Of a stretch of 64,000 nt of DNA, positions 37,201-46,222 are shown piece by piece. The notes under the pieces were generated by a model that worked only from the letters and a program-made list of their open reading frames with translations, did not search any database and had not been told where the DNA came from. Numbering within the stretch: the stretch's first letter is position 1; every line of letters starts with the position of its first letter. The DNA lies in assembly GCF_947496775.1 (NCBI RefSeq), contig NZ_CANMDU010000006.1, positions 124,001 through 188,000 of the forward strand. Direction: 5' to 3'. This DNA comes from an uncultured Maribacter sp. (GTDB lineage Bacteria > Bacteroidota > Bacteroidia > Flavobacteriales > Flavobacteriaceae). The position numbers were made by a program, and so were the translations under genes.

Positions 37201-37479
37201 TCTAAAATCATCATTAGAATACTTCCAAGCATCATACTTGAAATATGCAATTTTTTCCTCTTTGTTGCCTTTATTATAATCAATAATAAAACTTTCAAGA
37301 GTGCTTATAATTGTGGATTTACCACTTCCCCAGCCACCAAATAGACCAATATTCTGTTTTCCAAATGAACCCCTGACTACTTCAAATAAAGTTTCAGCGT
37401 ACGGTTTGGTCCCTAATAAATCTTCATTTTCTTCGTGAGATAAATCGAATTCTTTGTCTTCTATAAATTTGATTGCCAT
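34216..37479 (-). CDS. KAP-family P-loop NTPase
   Basis: About 1087 residues from the ATG at 37479 (MAIKFIEDKEFDL); an upstream in-frame ATG at 37554 would add 25 non-conserved residues. Walker A is GGWGSGKS (about 48-55). Two membrane helices are inserted after it (about 136-156 and 165-181). Walker B is IVIVIDNLDRCD (about 240-250), followed by a TNPRKIIQFLNNL-type sensor region. This split NTPase with inserted membrane helices is the KAP (Kidins220/ARMS-PifA) signature. The C-terminal 700 residues are helical with no recognised domain. Relatives include PifA (phage exclusion) and QatA of antiphage systems; a defence role here is inference. Confidence 0.88.
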   Translation of the reverse strand: MAIKFIEDKEFDLSHEENEDLLGTKPYAETLFEVVRGSFGKQNIGLFGGWGSGKSTIISTLESFIIDYNKGNKEEKIAYFKYDAWKYSNDDFRRSFIKSLNSDFKILNEDAINNIVYKETTTQDPKKSKTPINGKQIFLLSVSAIVLLLVVGMFVLPQIEDNDTKSILVLVSLLASFLFYLSKDFFRVIPFTVKQSKLIEPERFEETFKLIIGKIFGFDDNWMIKFKKFVLSKLDYKKIVIVIDNLDRCDNENLKETLATMKNFLETENVVFIIPVDENGITSFLNGETEDADEYLRKIFHQIIRLKKFTPKELVDFTNRLNRKYELGLSKIGIRLICQEFTTNPRKIIQFLNNLQTERDLIIRQINESYIKLEFNNQADEFLIKLLIIKQEWNHLYRMLLDDINFLNKINNSLRNEIKQKGIFFLMKLGKNELKLTRDQKRFFKRNRDVHFNNIEPFILNVDRDKDVPDELRVLIENGELNEIFELLLVDNEKGIEKGKAQILLEQIEISYDYNSNKFEDYHSIAPPVLELLIGLLDYDIVRKEINENLRNYSFIKRVFTNNQFSGLIPNIVDYKGFCVTSKWFYEEVGFKVPYNRLFEYLNTSIKSDTTIEGIHSKIREFIEIFKTDVNLISGLQSNLEGKVIEEPKLLPTYPNSSDDFEVIASLFSPKFIDKMLEKLNEDKIEDIKAKKALISLTNLYIEKEYLKDSLIITEFTNYYIKQLSSEYSLKSIKSKGIFELDTIVNKVTFLIPKSDIDTIKIESTLLENILQKFKQEYSQSLSKIEIEKYINFFKMVLEYMFLDGDFSTHENITKYFTFFFSKTEHNELSLAINDSIYQKEVAHFGPNSWSFFSAIIQKLSTNKRFTYVSTLMMMFLKSTSEKGLKAAQQETVSNTILSMFLTYRNTSYASLISKMNSWFDKVNSKNEKLLYDSINKLDIGDLERYVYSIHRFDNATTYIFNSFENHLANQNNYKSFEKFVRFVFSNYTVDVQMEMLQSYCTEIKSYDWLFSCKKYVHKRVFNSLFQDYIDNYKGQSENSAYLKNLLKLNRNELYSTQKTNTMSFLDNLKNPTKSHRNKTKQIKNRL

Positions 37480-37858
37480 AGGTTTACTTTCAAAAAATGT
37501 AAGATAAGTATTAAGATGTATAATTATTATTTTTGTTAAATTACTTTTTAACATGTTATAAACGAGATTTTAAGGTTCTCGGCCTAAGAGAACTTTGGCT
37601 AAAACAATAGGGGAGAGGAGCGTTAAGAATTTTAGGAGGCTGGTACTGCGTTTTGTTAATCGATAAAATGCTTCAAAAAGTTCAAAGCGGTCTTAAGAGT
37701 TAGAATGGATCCTGAAATTTAGCGACCGACCCGTGATTGTTTCCAAAGTTATCTGTAAGCCTTGATTTTTTTGTTTATTTTTTAATCAAGTAAAAAAGAA
37801 AGGACACTTTACAAAGACTTGGTATTATATTTGAGTAAGAATAGAAAACCAAAACTAC
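37480..37858. other. Gene-free stretch with a promoter motif
   Basis: About 380 bases. Near the KAP start there is a GGTTCTC-N7-GAGAACT fold-back (about 37573-37593). TATATTTG (37826-37833) fits the -7 consensus and lies 25 bases before the transglutaminase-like gene, so it is probably that gene's promoter. I see no coding sequence or recognisable RNA. Confidence 0.5.
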
Positions 37859-38794
37859 ATGTTAATTTTAAAAAGAATAGTCTTATTGCTTCTGTTTTTC
37901 TTAGCAAGTGTAATTTACTCGCAAGAGTATAAAAAAGTAGATACTATTGTTTCAAAGTATCCCAATCGTTTTAATTCACCAACAAAACTTGCAAAACGAA
38001 TTTCCAATGATTTTAAAACAGAATTACAACAAGCCAGAGCTGTATATTTTTGGATAGCTAATAACGTTTCCTATGACCCAAATGAATCAGGTAAATTTGG
38101 TTATGAATATGGAGATTGGAAAGAATATTTAAAAAAAGAAAAGAAACATAATAGTAAACTTTCATCCAGAGTTATTTCTAAAGGAATAGCAGTATGCGAA
38201 GGTTATGCAACGCTTTTTACAGAAGTCTGTAATCATTTAAATATTAAATCTAAAGTTATTTCGGGAGCCTCTAGAACAGAAACAAAAGATATTGGTAAAC
38301 GTTTTTATTCTAGTCATGCATGGAATATTGTAGTTATAGATAAAAAACCATATTTATTAGATGTTACTTGGGGAGCTGGTTCATATAGTACGAAGTTTAA
38401 AAAAAATGTCAATGATTTCTATTTTTTAACACCCCCAGAATTATTTATTAATAAACATTATCCAGATAATTACAAAGATGCATTACTAAGCGAGAAAATT
38501 AGTAAAGAGAGTTTCTCTAATGCACCTTTATTATACAAACAAATTTTTCCACTTATTTATCCAAATAATGGCATTCTAAAAAAAGAACAAAAAATAATAA
38601 AGCTTGCTTTTAAATGTGAACCTGGTTCCTATGCTGTAGATTATAATTTAGATAAGAAACAACATTCATTAATGAATTTTAAATGTATTAATAATAAAAT
38701 TGAATTTGAGGTTGATATAAGTAATTCAATGCGTGCCCGTGAACTAACAATCTTTTTAGATTACCAAACTGTTGCAAAATTTAGTTTAAAATAA
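37859..38794 (+). CDS. Exported transglutaminase-like protein
   Basis: 311 residues with a signal peptide (about 1-21, SVIYSQ). The transglutaminase-like core has its catalytic Cys in SKGIAVCEGYATLFTEVC. The His is in YSSHAWNIVVID and the Asp in PYLLDVTWGAG, giving the complete Cys-His-Asp triad. The C-terminal 90 residues form an all-beta domain without recognised function. Similar proteins occur in bacterial envelope and surface-modification loci. It sits between repeat-bearing regions, downstream of the KAP gene and divergent from it. Confidence 0.85.
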   Translation: MLILKRIVLLLLFFLASVIYSQEYKKVDTIVSKYPNRFNSPTKLAKRISNDFKTELQQARAVYFWIANNVSYDPNESGKFGYEYGDWKEYLKKEKKHNSKLSSRVISKGIAVCEGYATLFTEVCNHLNIKSKVISGASRTETKDIGKRFYSSHAWNIVVIDKKPYLLDVTWGAGSYSTKFKKNVNDFYFLTPPELFINKHYPDNYKDALLSEKISKESFSNAPLLYKQIFPLIYPNNGILKKEQKIIKLAFKCEPGSYAVDYNLDKKQHSLMNFKCINNKIEFEVDISNSMRARELTIFLDYQTVAKFSLK

Positions 38795-38945
38795 TACAAC
38801 TTATGTAATTACATTATGTAAAATAGCACTTAAAGTAATTGTTGAAACAGAACTAAGTGGTAGCAAGTGCTAAGAATTTTACTCGCAGAGAAAATTTTAG
38901 CTCTTGCGGCAAACTGACTAAATGTTTGTGAAAAATTTATTGACG

Positions 38946-39554
<609 letters not shown>

Positions 39555-39672
39555 TGCGTTCTCGTATTAGTCCGTACTAAAGGTAATTTTAACTACCGGA
39601 CAACCAATTAAGTTCTGTATAGTTGGTATTAATAAATATATAATTGGTACAAATAGTATTGTTAAAGAAAAA

Positions 39673-40515
39673 TCAAGGATACGTTCTTTTATACCAAATG
39701 TTCAGTAAAACGCCGCTTATAATCATAACCATACCTAAAATACTCAAAATAGCATATTTTTCACCAAGAAATCCTATTCCTGCCGCAATGGAGAAAACAA
39801 CTTCTATATATTTTACGGGTGCTATAATATTGGTTTCCCCTATTTGAAAAGCTTTTGTCATAAAAAGTTGTCCAAAATACCCCAAAACACCAAGACTTAA
39901 GAGTAATAAAATGTCTATTCCATGAGGTGTTTTCCAATTAAAAATGGATAAAATTCCCCCAACTACAGCAGCTATGCACATAAAATAATTTACAATTACT
40001 ACAGGATGTTCCTTATCTCCTATTTTTCTTATCACTATATACACCAATCCACTAGTCGCTGCTGCTGCAATCGCAAAAACTAGCCCAATTATAGAAACGT
40101 TCTTATCGAAGCCTTTTAACGCAATAACCCCCATAAAGGATAATAAAAAAAATAGCCATTGCACAGGTTTTACTTTTTCGTTTAAAATAAATAATGCAAA
40201 AATTGCAGCGAAAATTGGCGATATATAGCGCAAACCAACTGCCGAACCTACTGGCATATAGTGTATGGCCATAAAAAATAACGACATAGAAGTTACTCCT
40301 ATTACCCCCCTAAAAACAAGTAATCTTTTATGCGTTCCTAATATAGGTATCTTTCTGTGTATTAGTATGCTAAAGGTAAAAAATAAGGTTCCTAGGGATC
40401 TAAAAAATACCAACTCAAACGTGCTATATTCCGTTAAGTATTTTAAAAGAACATTCATACAAGCAAAAGCTACGGTACTTACAACCATATAATAAATAGC
40501 TTTCTTTACATCCAT
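39673..40515 (-). CDS. EamA/DMT-superfamily transporter
   Basis: 280 residues from the ATG at 40515 (MDVKKAIYYMVVS); a longer frame to 40551 begins with a non-conserved polar tail. Ten membrane helices form two EamA halves. Characteristic segments are ELVFFRSLGTLFF, VGLRYISPIFAAIFALFILNEKV and the second-half equivalent TNIIAPVKYIEVVFSIAAGIGFLGE. It transports small metabolites or amino acids across the inner membrane. Single gene, unrelated in strand to its neighbour. Confidence 0.88.
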   Translation of the reverse strand: MDVKKAIYYMVVSTVAFACMNVLLKYLTEYSTFELVFFRSLGTLFFTFSILIHRKIPILGTHKRLLVFRGVIGVTSMSLFFMAIHYMPVGSAVGLRYISPIFAAIFALFILNEKVKPVQWLFFLLSFMGVIALKGFDKNVSIIGLVFAIAAAATSGLVYIVIRKIGDKEHPVVIVNYFMCIAAVVGGILSIFNWKTPHGIDILLLLSLGVLGYFGQLFMTKAFQIGETNIIAPVKYIEVVFSIAAGIGFLGEKYAILSILGMVMIISGVLLNIWYKRTYP

Positions 40516-40633
40516 TGCCTTACATTTAATACAATCTGGTAAAGATATCACAATCGCAATCGTTAAAGCACAAAACGAATAAAATCTGTTTTCTTTTTTT
40601 AAGTATATTTAGCCCTTAAAAAAATAAATTACT

Positions 40634-41089
40634 ATGAAGCGTATCCTATTTTCTTTAGCAATTGTTCTTTTCTTTTCTTGCGGCGACGATGATTCTAAAA
40701 TTGTAGATTACACAACCCAGAACGAAGAAGAGATTGTTGCTTATATAGCTGCTAACAATTTAAATGCTACCAGAAGCTCTACTGGCTTATATTACGTAAT
40801 AAATGAACAAGGTACAGGAGATATACCAACTACAAGTTCTAATGTTACCGTAGCCTATAAAGGGTATTTTACGAATGGCTCTGTTTTTGATCAAAGCGAT
40901 TCTGACGGAATTTCTTTTGGCTTAGACCGAGTAATAAAAGGATGGACAGAAGGTATTACCTATTTTAATGAAGGTGGTAGTGGTATACTATTGGTTCCCT
41001 CCCACTTAGGATATGGCAATACTGATAACCGCAGTATTCCTGGTGGCTCGGTATTAATTTTCGACGTTAATTTAATATCTATAAATTAA
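40634..41089 (+). CDS. FKBP-type peptidyl-prolyl isomerase lipoprotein
   Basis: 151 residues. A short lipoprotein signal with Cys in LFFSCGDDDS is followed by a linker and an FKBP domain (about 65-150). Motifs include VTVAYKGYFTNGSVFDQSD, VIKGWTEGITYFNEGG and the end of the domain, GSVLIFDVNLISI. These line the active site. It assists folding of exported proteins at the periplasmic face; gliding or secretion-associated FKBPs of Flavobacteriaceae are lipoproteins of this kind. Confidence 0.9.
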   Translation: MKRILFSLAIVLFFSCGDDDSKIVDYTTQNEEEIVAYIAANNLNATRSSTGLYYVINEQGTGDIPTTSSNVTVAYKGYFTNGSVFDQSDSDGISFGLDRVIKGWTEGITYFNEGGSGILLVPSHLGYGNTDNRSIPGGSVLIFDVNLISIN

Positions 41090-41093
41090 AAAA

Positions 41094-41429
41094 TTATTTA
41101 GCTAAACTTATATAGTCAGATACATCTTGCTCAATTACATGTACGGCTTCTAAATTTTCCTTTACAAGTTGTATTTGAGACTCTATAAAATGTACTGGCT
41201 TTTTAAGTGTGTTCATTAGTTTTAAATGGGAGACACTGATTAACTCTAATTTTAACTTTAATTCTTCTAACTGTTGGTATAAGCTATACGTTCTAGGTTC
41301 GTAAGAATAAGAGTTTAATTTATTCTTTAGTTGTAATATATTTTTATAACTACGATCAATGCGTACTACTGCATTCTCTATTTGTAAAGTGTTTTTATCT
41401 ATTTCTTGAGTTTTCTGTTCTAGTAACAT
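41094..41429 (-). CDS. Hypothetical coiled-coil protein
   Basis: 111 residues, predicted almost wholly helical with heptad-like hydrophobics throughout (KNTLQIENAVVRIDRSYKNI, QLEELKLKLELISVSH). No signal peptide or known domain. It is convergent with the FKBP gene, with four bases between stops. A structural or partner-binding role is likely but cannot be specified. Confidence 0.65.
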   Translation of the reverse strand: MLLEQKTQEIDKNTLQIENAVVRIDRSYKNILQLKNKLNSYSYEPRTYSLYQQLEELKLKLELISVSHLKLMNTLKKPVHFIESQIQLVKENLEAVHVIEQDVSDYISLAK

Positions 41430-41624
41430 ATGTGTCTTTTGAAAGGTTAACGAAAGCGCTTTTATTTTATTTTACAAATGTAAGAAAAAACTTTCATCAA
41501 TGTATTTTCTTAACTAACAGATAACTAGATATTAACCATTTTTTTGCATATACTATGCCATATTACGTAAAATAAGAAGACTATTGTATCGTTATTATTT
41601 GTAACTTAAAGAAAAAGTTAAAGG

Positions 41625-41930
41625 ATGAATGTAAATTTTGAATATGACGATGTAAAAGCGAGCAATCGTCTAGAAATAATGGCAGCTGAAAAACTACAAA
41701 AACTAGTAGATAAATTTGATTTTATTGTTAGCGCAGATGTTTTTTTTAAAAAGGAAAATACCGCGGACCCTAACACCGGTTTAATTTGTAATATTCGTTT
41801 AAGTACACCGGGTTCTACCCTATTTGCTTTAGCGAGTCATGCAAATTTTGAGACCTCTATCGCCGACTCCGTATCCGACTTAAATCGTCAATTAGAAAAA
41901 AGAAAGGCTAAATTAAAAATGCGCTATTAG
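41625..41930 (+). CDS. raiA: Ribosome hibernation-promoting factor (HPF/YfiA family)
   Basis: 101 residues, the size of the short HPF/YfiA proteins. The beta-alpha-beta-beta-beta-alpha layout is visible. SNRLEIMAAEKLQKLVDKFDFIVSADVFFKKE has the first helix and strand. TLFALASHANFETSIADSVSDLNRQLEKRK has the conserved (A/S)xxxxxxAxxDAxxxLxRQLxKxK helix. It binds the 30S decoding region and silences ribosomes in stationary phase. The gene ends in a strong intrinsic terminator whose loop contains its own stop codon. Confidence 0.9.
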   Translation: MNVNFEYDDVKASNRLEIMAAEKLQKLVDKFDFIVSADVFFKKENTADPNTGLICNIRLSTPGSTLFALASHANFETSIADSVSDLNRQLEKRKAKLKMRY

Positions 41931-41945
41931 TAGCGCATTTTTTTA
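41917..41945. terminator. Intrinsic terminator overlapping the raiA stop codon
   Basis: The stem AAATGCGCTA (41917-41926) pairs with 41931-41940 across the four-base loop TTAG, followed by TTTTA. The stop codon TAG (41928-41930) is inside the loop. On the opposite strand the A-tract before the stem reads as T, so it may also end transcription of the convergent gene at 41970-42389. Confidence 0.85.
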
Positions 41946-41969
41946 TTATTACCTAAATTAACATTTAGA

Positions 41970-42389
41970 TTATTTATCCTCATCTAAATTATCTTCGTCT
42001 TCAAATTTAGTATCAACAATAGTTGCTTTGGAAAGACGATCAGAAAAAGGACTTTTTCTTAAATCTCTCATTAATCTTTTACGTTTGCGTTCTGAGATAT
42101 CTAACGTATCTAAAATCTCTTTTTTGCGATAAGTATCAACAATACGTTGCTTTTTTTTCTCTATACGTTCTTCTGCGGGAATAACATACTCTGGCTCAAA
42201 AGAAGACATTACCGTATATTTAGTAATTTTTATTTTCTTAATACTCTCCTCCTGCGCTTTCTTTGTTTTACTTTCTACCTCTTTAACTTCTAAAATATCC
42301 GTTTCTCCTTCTATCTCTTGGCCTGATACAAAATTTACCCCAACAAAAAATAGAGAAACAACTAAAGCCCCAACTTTAAGTGTTTTCAT
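41970..42389 (-). CDS. Hypothetical secreted protein
   Basis: 139 residues with a signal peptide (about 1-22, FVSG). The mature part is highly charged: IEKKKQRIVDTYRKKEILDTLDISERKRKRLMRDL. The C-terminus is acidic. No known domain. The composition and a helical basic patch suggest interaction with cell wall, nucleic acid or a partner protein. Convergent with raiA. Confidence 0.65.
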   Translation of the reverse strand: MKTLKVGALVVSLFFVGVNFVSGQEIEGETDILEVKEVESKTKKAQEESIKKIKITKYTVMSSFEPEYVIPAEERIEKKKQRIVDTYRKKEILDTLDISERKRKRLMRDLRKSPFSDRLSKATIVDTKFEDEDNLDEDK

Positions 42390-42721
42390 AACTAATATAA
42401 TATAGTGTCTTCCTTAAAAATAATAAATTTCCTTTATCAAGTATAATTAAATATAAATAATCGTTTTAAATCGATATTTTCTCGTAGTCTATCGACTAGC
42501 TAGATGTTAATCCACGTAACAAAAAAATATTTATCTACATCTTCAAATTTAGTAGATTCTTATCCATGTAAATTAAAAATAAAACAATTTTATAACCACT
42601 CATAAACAAGTACATATATAAAGAGTTTTCCATAGAATTATTAACAATACATCTTATATAATAGTAGACCTAGAGGTAAAATCTACTTATCACTAATAGA
42701 GTAGCGCTAAGAGAGTAAAAA
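42390..42721. other. Gene-free AT-rich stretch
   Basis: About 330 bases between the secreted protein gene and the E1 gene stop. Two small fold-backs are visible: TAGTC-TATC-GACTA (near 42485-42498) and AGTAGA/TCTACT at 42663-42687. Neither is followed by a T-run in the direction of the E1 gene. I see no coding sequence or recognisable RNA gene. Confidence 0.4.
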
Positions 42722-44698
42722 TTAATACGCCACTAGCTCCAACAAAGCCTTTAAAAACCTTTGTTTTGGTAAATAATTATCTTCTAAGGCAGATGCAAAA
42801 GGTATAGGAGTATCTAAACTTGCTACTCTTTTTATAGGACCATCTAAATAAGAAAAACAATGCTCCCCTACCAGTGCCGAAATATCACTTGCTATGCCAC
42901 CGAATAAACTATCTTCTTGTAGTATAATAAGCTTCCCCGTTTTTTTAACAGATTTATAAACCGTTTCTATATCTAAAGGCTGTAACGTACGTAAATCAAT
43001 TACATCGGCCTTAATAGATGGGTGCTCTCGTAAAGTATCTAATGCCCAATGCACTCCTAAACCATATGAAACTATAGAAACATCGTTCCCGTTTTGTAAT
43101 ACGCTAGCCTTTCCCAAGGGCATAGTATAATAAGATGTAGGTACATTTTGATCAACGTTACGATAAAGTGCTTTATGCTCAAAAAATAAAACTGGATTTG
43201 GATCATTAATTGCCGAAGCTAATAGTCCCTTTGCATCAATAGGAAAAGCTGGGTAAACTACTTTTAGTCCTGGCGTTTTTGTAAACCACGCTTCATTGGT
43301 TTGGGAATGAAAAGGTCCTGCAGAAACACTTCCTCCACAGGGCATTCGTATAACTACATCTGCATTTTCTTCCCAACGGTAAAAAGACTTGGCTAAATAG
43401 TTAACAATAGGATTAAATCCGCTACTGACAAAATCTGCAAATTGCATTTCCACTACGGCTTTGTACCCATTTATAGATAACCCCATTGCCGTAGATACAA
43501 TTGCCGATTCGCATATAGGGGTATTACGAACACGTTCTTTTCCAAAAGTATCTACAAATCCTTCGGTTACTTTAAAAACACCACCATACTCGGCAATATC
43601 TTGCCCCATTAACACCAAATTAGAGTGTTTTTCCATAGATTGTTTCAAAGCCTCAGAAATAGCATCAATTAAACGAACATTTTTTACAATAGCACTTGGA
43701 GCAACCTCTACAAAGTTATATTTCTTGAAAACACTATTTTGTTCTACAGCAATATCTGCGCAAATTGGTTCCTCGTCTAAAGCTCTTTTTAAATTAGCAT
43801 CAATCTCATGTAAAATGTCTTTTTTTATTTCTACCTCTTCTTGTTCTGTTACTACTTTTTCATCTCTAAGGTATGCAGCATAGTTTTCTAAAGGGTCTTT
43901 GGCTGCCCAAAAATCTAATTTCTCTTGTGGTACATACTTAGTTCCACTAGCCTCTTCATGCCCTCTAATTCTAAAGGTTTTAAATTCTAAAAGTATAGGT
44001 CTAGGGTTTTCTCGCATACTCTTGGTAAGATTTTTTACCGTGGTATAAACTTCTAAAATATTATTACCGTCTATAATATGTGCCTCCATTCCATAACCAA
44101 TACCTTTATCGGCAATATGTTCGCAATTATACTGTTCATTAATTGGTGTTGATAAACCATAGCCATTATTTTCTACACAAAACAAAACGGGTAAACTCCA
44201 AACAGAGGCTACATTTAATGCTTCATGAAAATCTCCTTCACTAGTACCTCCTTCCCCAGTAAAAACTGCAGTTACTTTGAAATCTTTTTTTAAAAGATGC
44301 GCCAAAGCAATTCCATCTGCTACTCCCAATTGCGGTCCCAAATGAGATATCATTCCAACAATTTTATGCTCCTGAGTGCCAAAATGAAAACTACGGTCCC
44401 TACCATTAGTAAAACCGCTTTTTTTACCTTGCCATTGCGAAAAAAGTCTAAACAAAGGAATTTCTCTAGTGGTAAATACCCCTAAATTTCTATGCATTGG
44501 AAGAATATACTCGTCAGACAACATAGCAGAAGTAACTCCGACAGAAATTGCCTCCTGACCAATACCACTAAACCATTTAGATATTTTGCCCTGTCGTAAC
44601 AAAATCAGCATTTTTTCTTCTATCATCCTAGGAATAAGCATAGCCTTATAAAGTTGTTTTAGAACCTCATTACTTAACTGATATTTAGCGTATTCCAT
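42722..44698 (-). CDS. Fused 2-oxoacid dehydrogenase E1 (alpha + beta)
   Basis: 658 residues. The first half is E1alpha: WFSGIGQEAISVGV, and the thiamine-diphosphate motif GEGGTSEGDFHEALNVASVW ending in N of VENNGYG. The second half is E1beta: LIDAISEALKQSMEK, DIAEYGGVFKVTEGF, and the C-terminal transketolase-like part VIDLRTLQPLDIETV. The single-chain arrangement is usual for Bacteroidota branched-chain 2-oxoacid or pyruvate-type dehydrogenase E1. It decarboxylates a 2-oxoacid and passes the acyl group to E2. Neither E2 nor E3 is nearby, so the complex is assembled from distant loci. Confidence 0.93.
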   Translation of the reverse strand: MEYAKYQLSNEVLKQLYKAMLIPRMIEEKMLILLRQGKISKWFSGIGQEAISVGVTSAMLSDEYILPMHRNLGVFTTREIPLFRLFSQWQGKKSGFTNGRDRSFHFGTQEHKIVGMISHLGPQLGVADGIALAHLLKKDFKVTAVFTGEGGTSEGDFHEALNVASVWSLPVLFCVENNGYGLSTPINEQYNCEHIADKGIGYGMEAHIIDGNNILEVYTTVKNLTKSMRENPRPILLEFKTFRIRGHEEASGTKYVPQEKLDFWAAKDPLENYAAYLRDEKVVTEQEEVEIKKDILHEIDANLKRALDEEPICADIAVEQNSVFKKYNFVEVAPSAIVKNVRLIDAISEALKQSMEKHSNLVLMGQDIAEYGGVFKVTEGFVDTFGKERVRNTPICESAIVSTAMGLSINGYKAVVEMQFADFVSSGFNPIVNYLAKSFYRWEENADVVIRMPCGGSVSAGPFHSQTNEAWFTKTPGLKVVYPAFPIDAKGLLASAINDPNPVLFFEHKALYRNVDQNVPTSYYTMPLGKASVLQNGNDVSIVSYGLGVHWALDTLREHPSIKADVIDLRTLQPLDIETVYKSVKKTGKLIILQEDSLFGGIASDISALVGEHCFSYLDGPIKRVASLDTPIPFASALEDNYLPKQRFLKALLELVAY

Positions 44699-44796
44699 GT
44701 TAGATTTTAATGATTTGCCGTGTAAATAATATATAAATGTAACAAAAAGAAAGCGCTGTTACTAGTAAGGTATCCTTTTATATGCTCAATAATTTG

Positions 44797-44804
44797 TAAT
44801 TTTG
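44797..44804 (+). promoter_or_regulatory. TAnnTTTG -7 element
   Basis: TAATTTTG, 22 bases before the ATG of the 2OG-Fe(II)-type oxygenase gene and in the 128-base divergent gap with the E1 gene. It fits the Bacteroidota -7 motif; no convincing -33 element was seen. Confidence 0.45.
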
Positions 44805-44826
44805 ATAGAACTACTAAAATAAAGCT

Positions 44827-45777
44827 ATGAGTACTATACCTAGTGTAGACCTTCAGGAATTTGTATCTGGAGATGCTGCGAAAAAACAAAAATTCACTAA
44901 AGAGATTGGAAAAGCTTTTGAGGATATTGGTTTTGTTGCATTAAGTGGTCATTTTCTTTCTGAGGATTTAGTAAAAAATTTATATAAGGAGATTAAAAAC
45001 TTTTTTAATCAAGACCAAGCTATAAAGGACTCCTATGAAATTGAAGGTATAGGCGGACAGAGGGGATATACTTCGTTTGGAAAAGAACACGCTAAAGGAC
45101 GTAAAGAAGGAGATTTAAAGGAATTTTGGCATTTTGGTCAATATGTAGAGAACGACGCCAAATTAGAAGCCGAATACCCCAATAATGTTATTGTGAAAGA
45201 GCTTCCTCAGTTTAATGTTATTGGAGAAGAAACCTATAAAATGCTGGAAAAAACAGCTAAATATGTACTTAGAGCTTTAGCCCTACATCTTGATTTAGAA
45301 GAAAATTATTTTGATGCGTATATAAAAAATGGAAATTCTATTTTAAGACCCATTCACTATCCTCCTATTACATCGGAACCGAAAAATGCAGTTAGGGCTG
45401 CGGCGCATGGAGATATTAATCTTATTACTCTTCTCATGGGAGCACACGGCAAAGGCTTACAAGTACAAAACCATGAAGGAGAATGGGTAGATGCGATTGC
45501 TAGACCTGATCAGTTAATGATTAATGTTGGTGATATGCTTTCTAGATTAACGAATAACAAGTTAAAATCTACTATACATCAAGTTGTAAATCCGCCTAAA
45601 GAGCTATGGGGCACCTCTAGATACTCCATTCCATTCTTTATGCATCCTATAAGTGAAATGTCTTTAAATTGTTTACCTAATTGTATTAGTGACAAAAATC
45701 CAAAACAATTTGAAGATATAACTGCCGGTGCTTTTTTACATGAAAGACTTATTGAATTAGGACTAATTAAAGGATAA
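44827..45777 (+). CDS. Isopenicillin N synthase-like 2OG-Fe(II) oxygenase
   Basis: 316 residues. The N-terminal DIOX_N region begins IPSVDLQEFVSGDAAKKQKF. The jelly-roll core has the iron ligands in AAHGDINLITLL (HxD) and STIHQVVNPP (second His). The co-substrate Arg-Ser is in TSRYSIPFF. The full facial triad is present, so it should be active as a hydroxylase or oxidative-cyclisation enzyme. It is widely conserved in Flavobacteriaceae as an orphan gene of unknown substrate. It ends one base before the SUI1-like gene, so the two are co-transcribed. Confidence 0.9.
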   Translation: MSTIPSVDLQEFVSGDAAKKQKFTKEIGKAFEDIGFVALSGHFLSEDLVKNLYKEIKNFFNQDQAIKDSYEIEGIGGQRGYTSFGKEHAKGRKEGDLKEFWHFGQYVENDAKLEAEYPNNVIVKELPQFNVIGEETYKMLEKTAKYVLRALALHLDLEENYFDAYIKNGNSILRPIHYPPITSEPKNAVRAAAHGDINLITLLMGAHGKGLQVQNHEGEWVDAIARPDQLMINVGDMLSRLTNNKLKSTIHQVVNPPKELWGTSRYSIPFFMHPISEMSLNCLPNCISDKNPKQFEDITAGAFLHERLIELGLIKG

Positions 45778-45778
45778 T

Positions 45779-46105
45779 ATGGACTTACAAGACCAATTAA
45801 AAAACCTTTTTCCGGAACATACACCTTCGGAGGAACCCATAAAAGAAGAAAAAAATGCAATTTGGATGCAAGACGATCCTATTATTTGCAAGTATGAAAA
45901 AAGAAAAGGAAAGCCTATAACTATATTAGAAGGGTATACTGGTGCTGATGCTGATTTTAAAGAATTAGCCAAAGAACTAAAGAAAAAACTTAGCGTTGGT
46001 GGTAGTTTCAAAGAAGATAAAATTATTATCCAAGGAGATTATAGAGATAAAATAATGACACTTTTACAAGAAAAAGGGTTCAAAGTAAAACGTGTAGGTG
46101 GATAA
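45779..46105 (+). CDS. SUI1/eIF1-like translation initiation factor
   Basis: 108 residues. After a variable N-terminal part comes the SUI1 fold (about 40-108). It includes RKGKPITILEGYTGADADFKELAKELKKKLSVGGSFKEDKIIIQGDYRDKI and the closing FKVKRVGG. The GG(S/T)...I.IQGD pattern is diagnostic of SUI1/YciH. Bacterial members modulate start-site selection or ribosome recycling. It begins one base after the upstream oxygenase stop, an unusual pairing whose meaning is not evident. Confidence 0.92.
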   Translation: MDLQDQLKNLFPEHTPSEEPIKEEKNAIWMQDDPIICKYEKRKGKPITILEGYTGADADFKELAKELKKKLSVGGSFKEDKIIIQGDYRDKIMTLLQEKGFKVKRVGG

Positions 46106-46222
46106 GACCAACTATAAGAGATGACGTAAGTTTGTTTTGGTTGCGTATTTTCTGTTAAAAATTTTTTATTGTTTTATATTAAGTGTTACTTTTATGTACT
46201 TACAACCTAAACCACACTGAAA

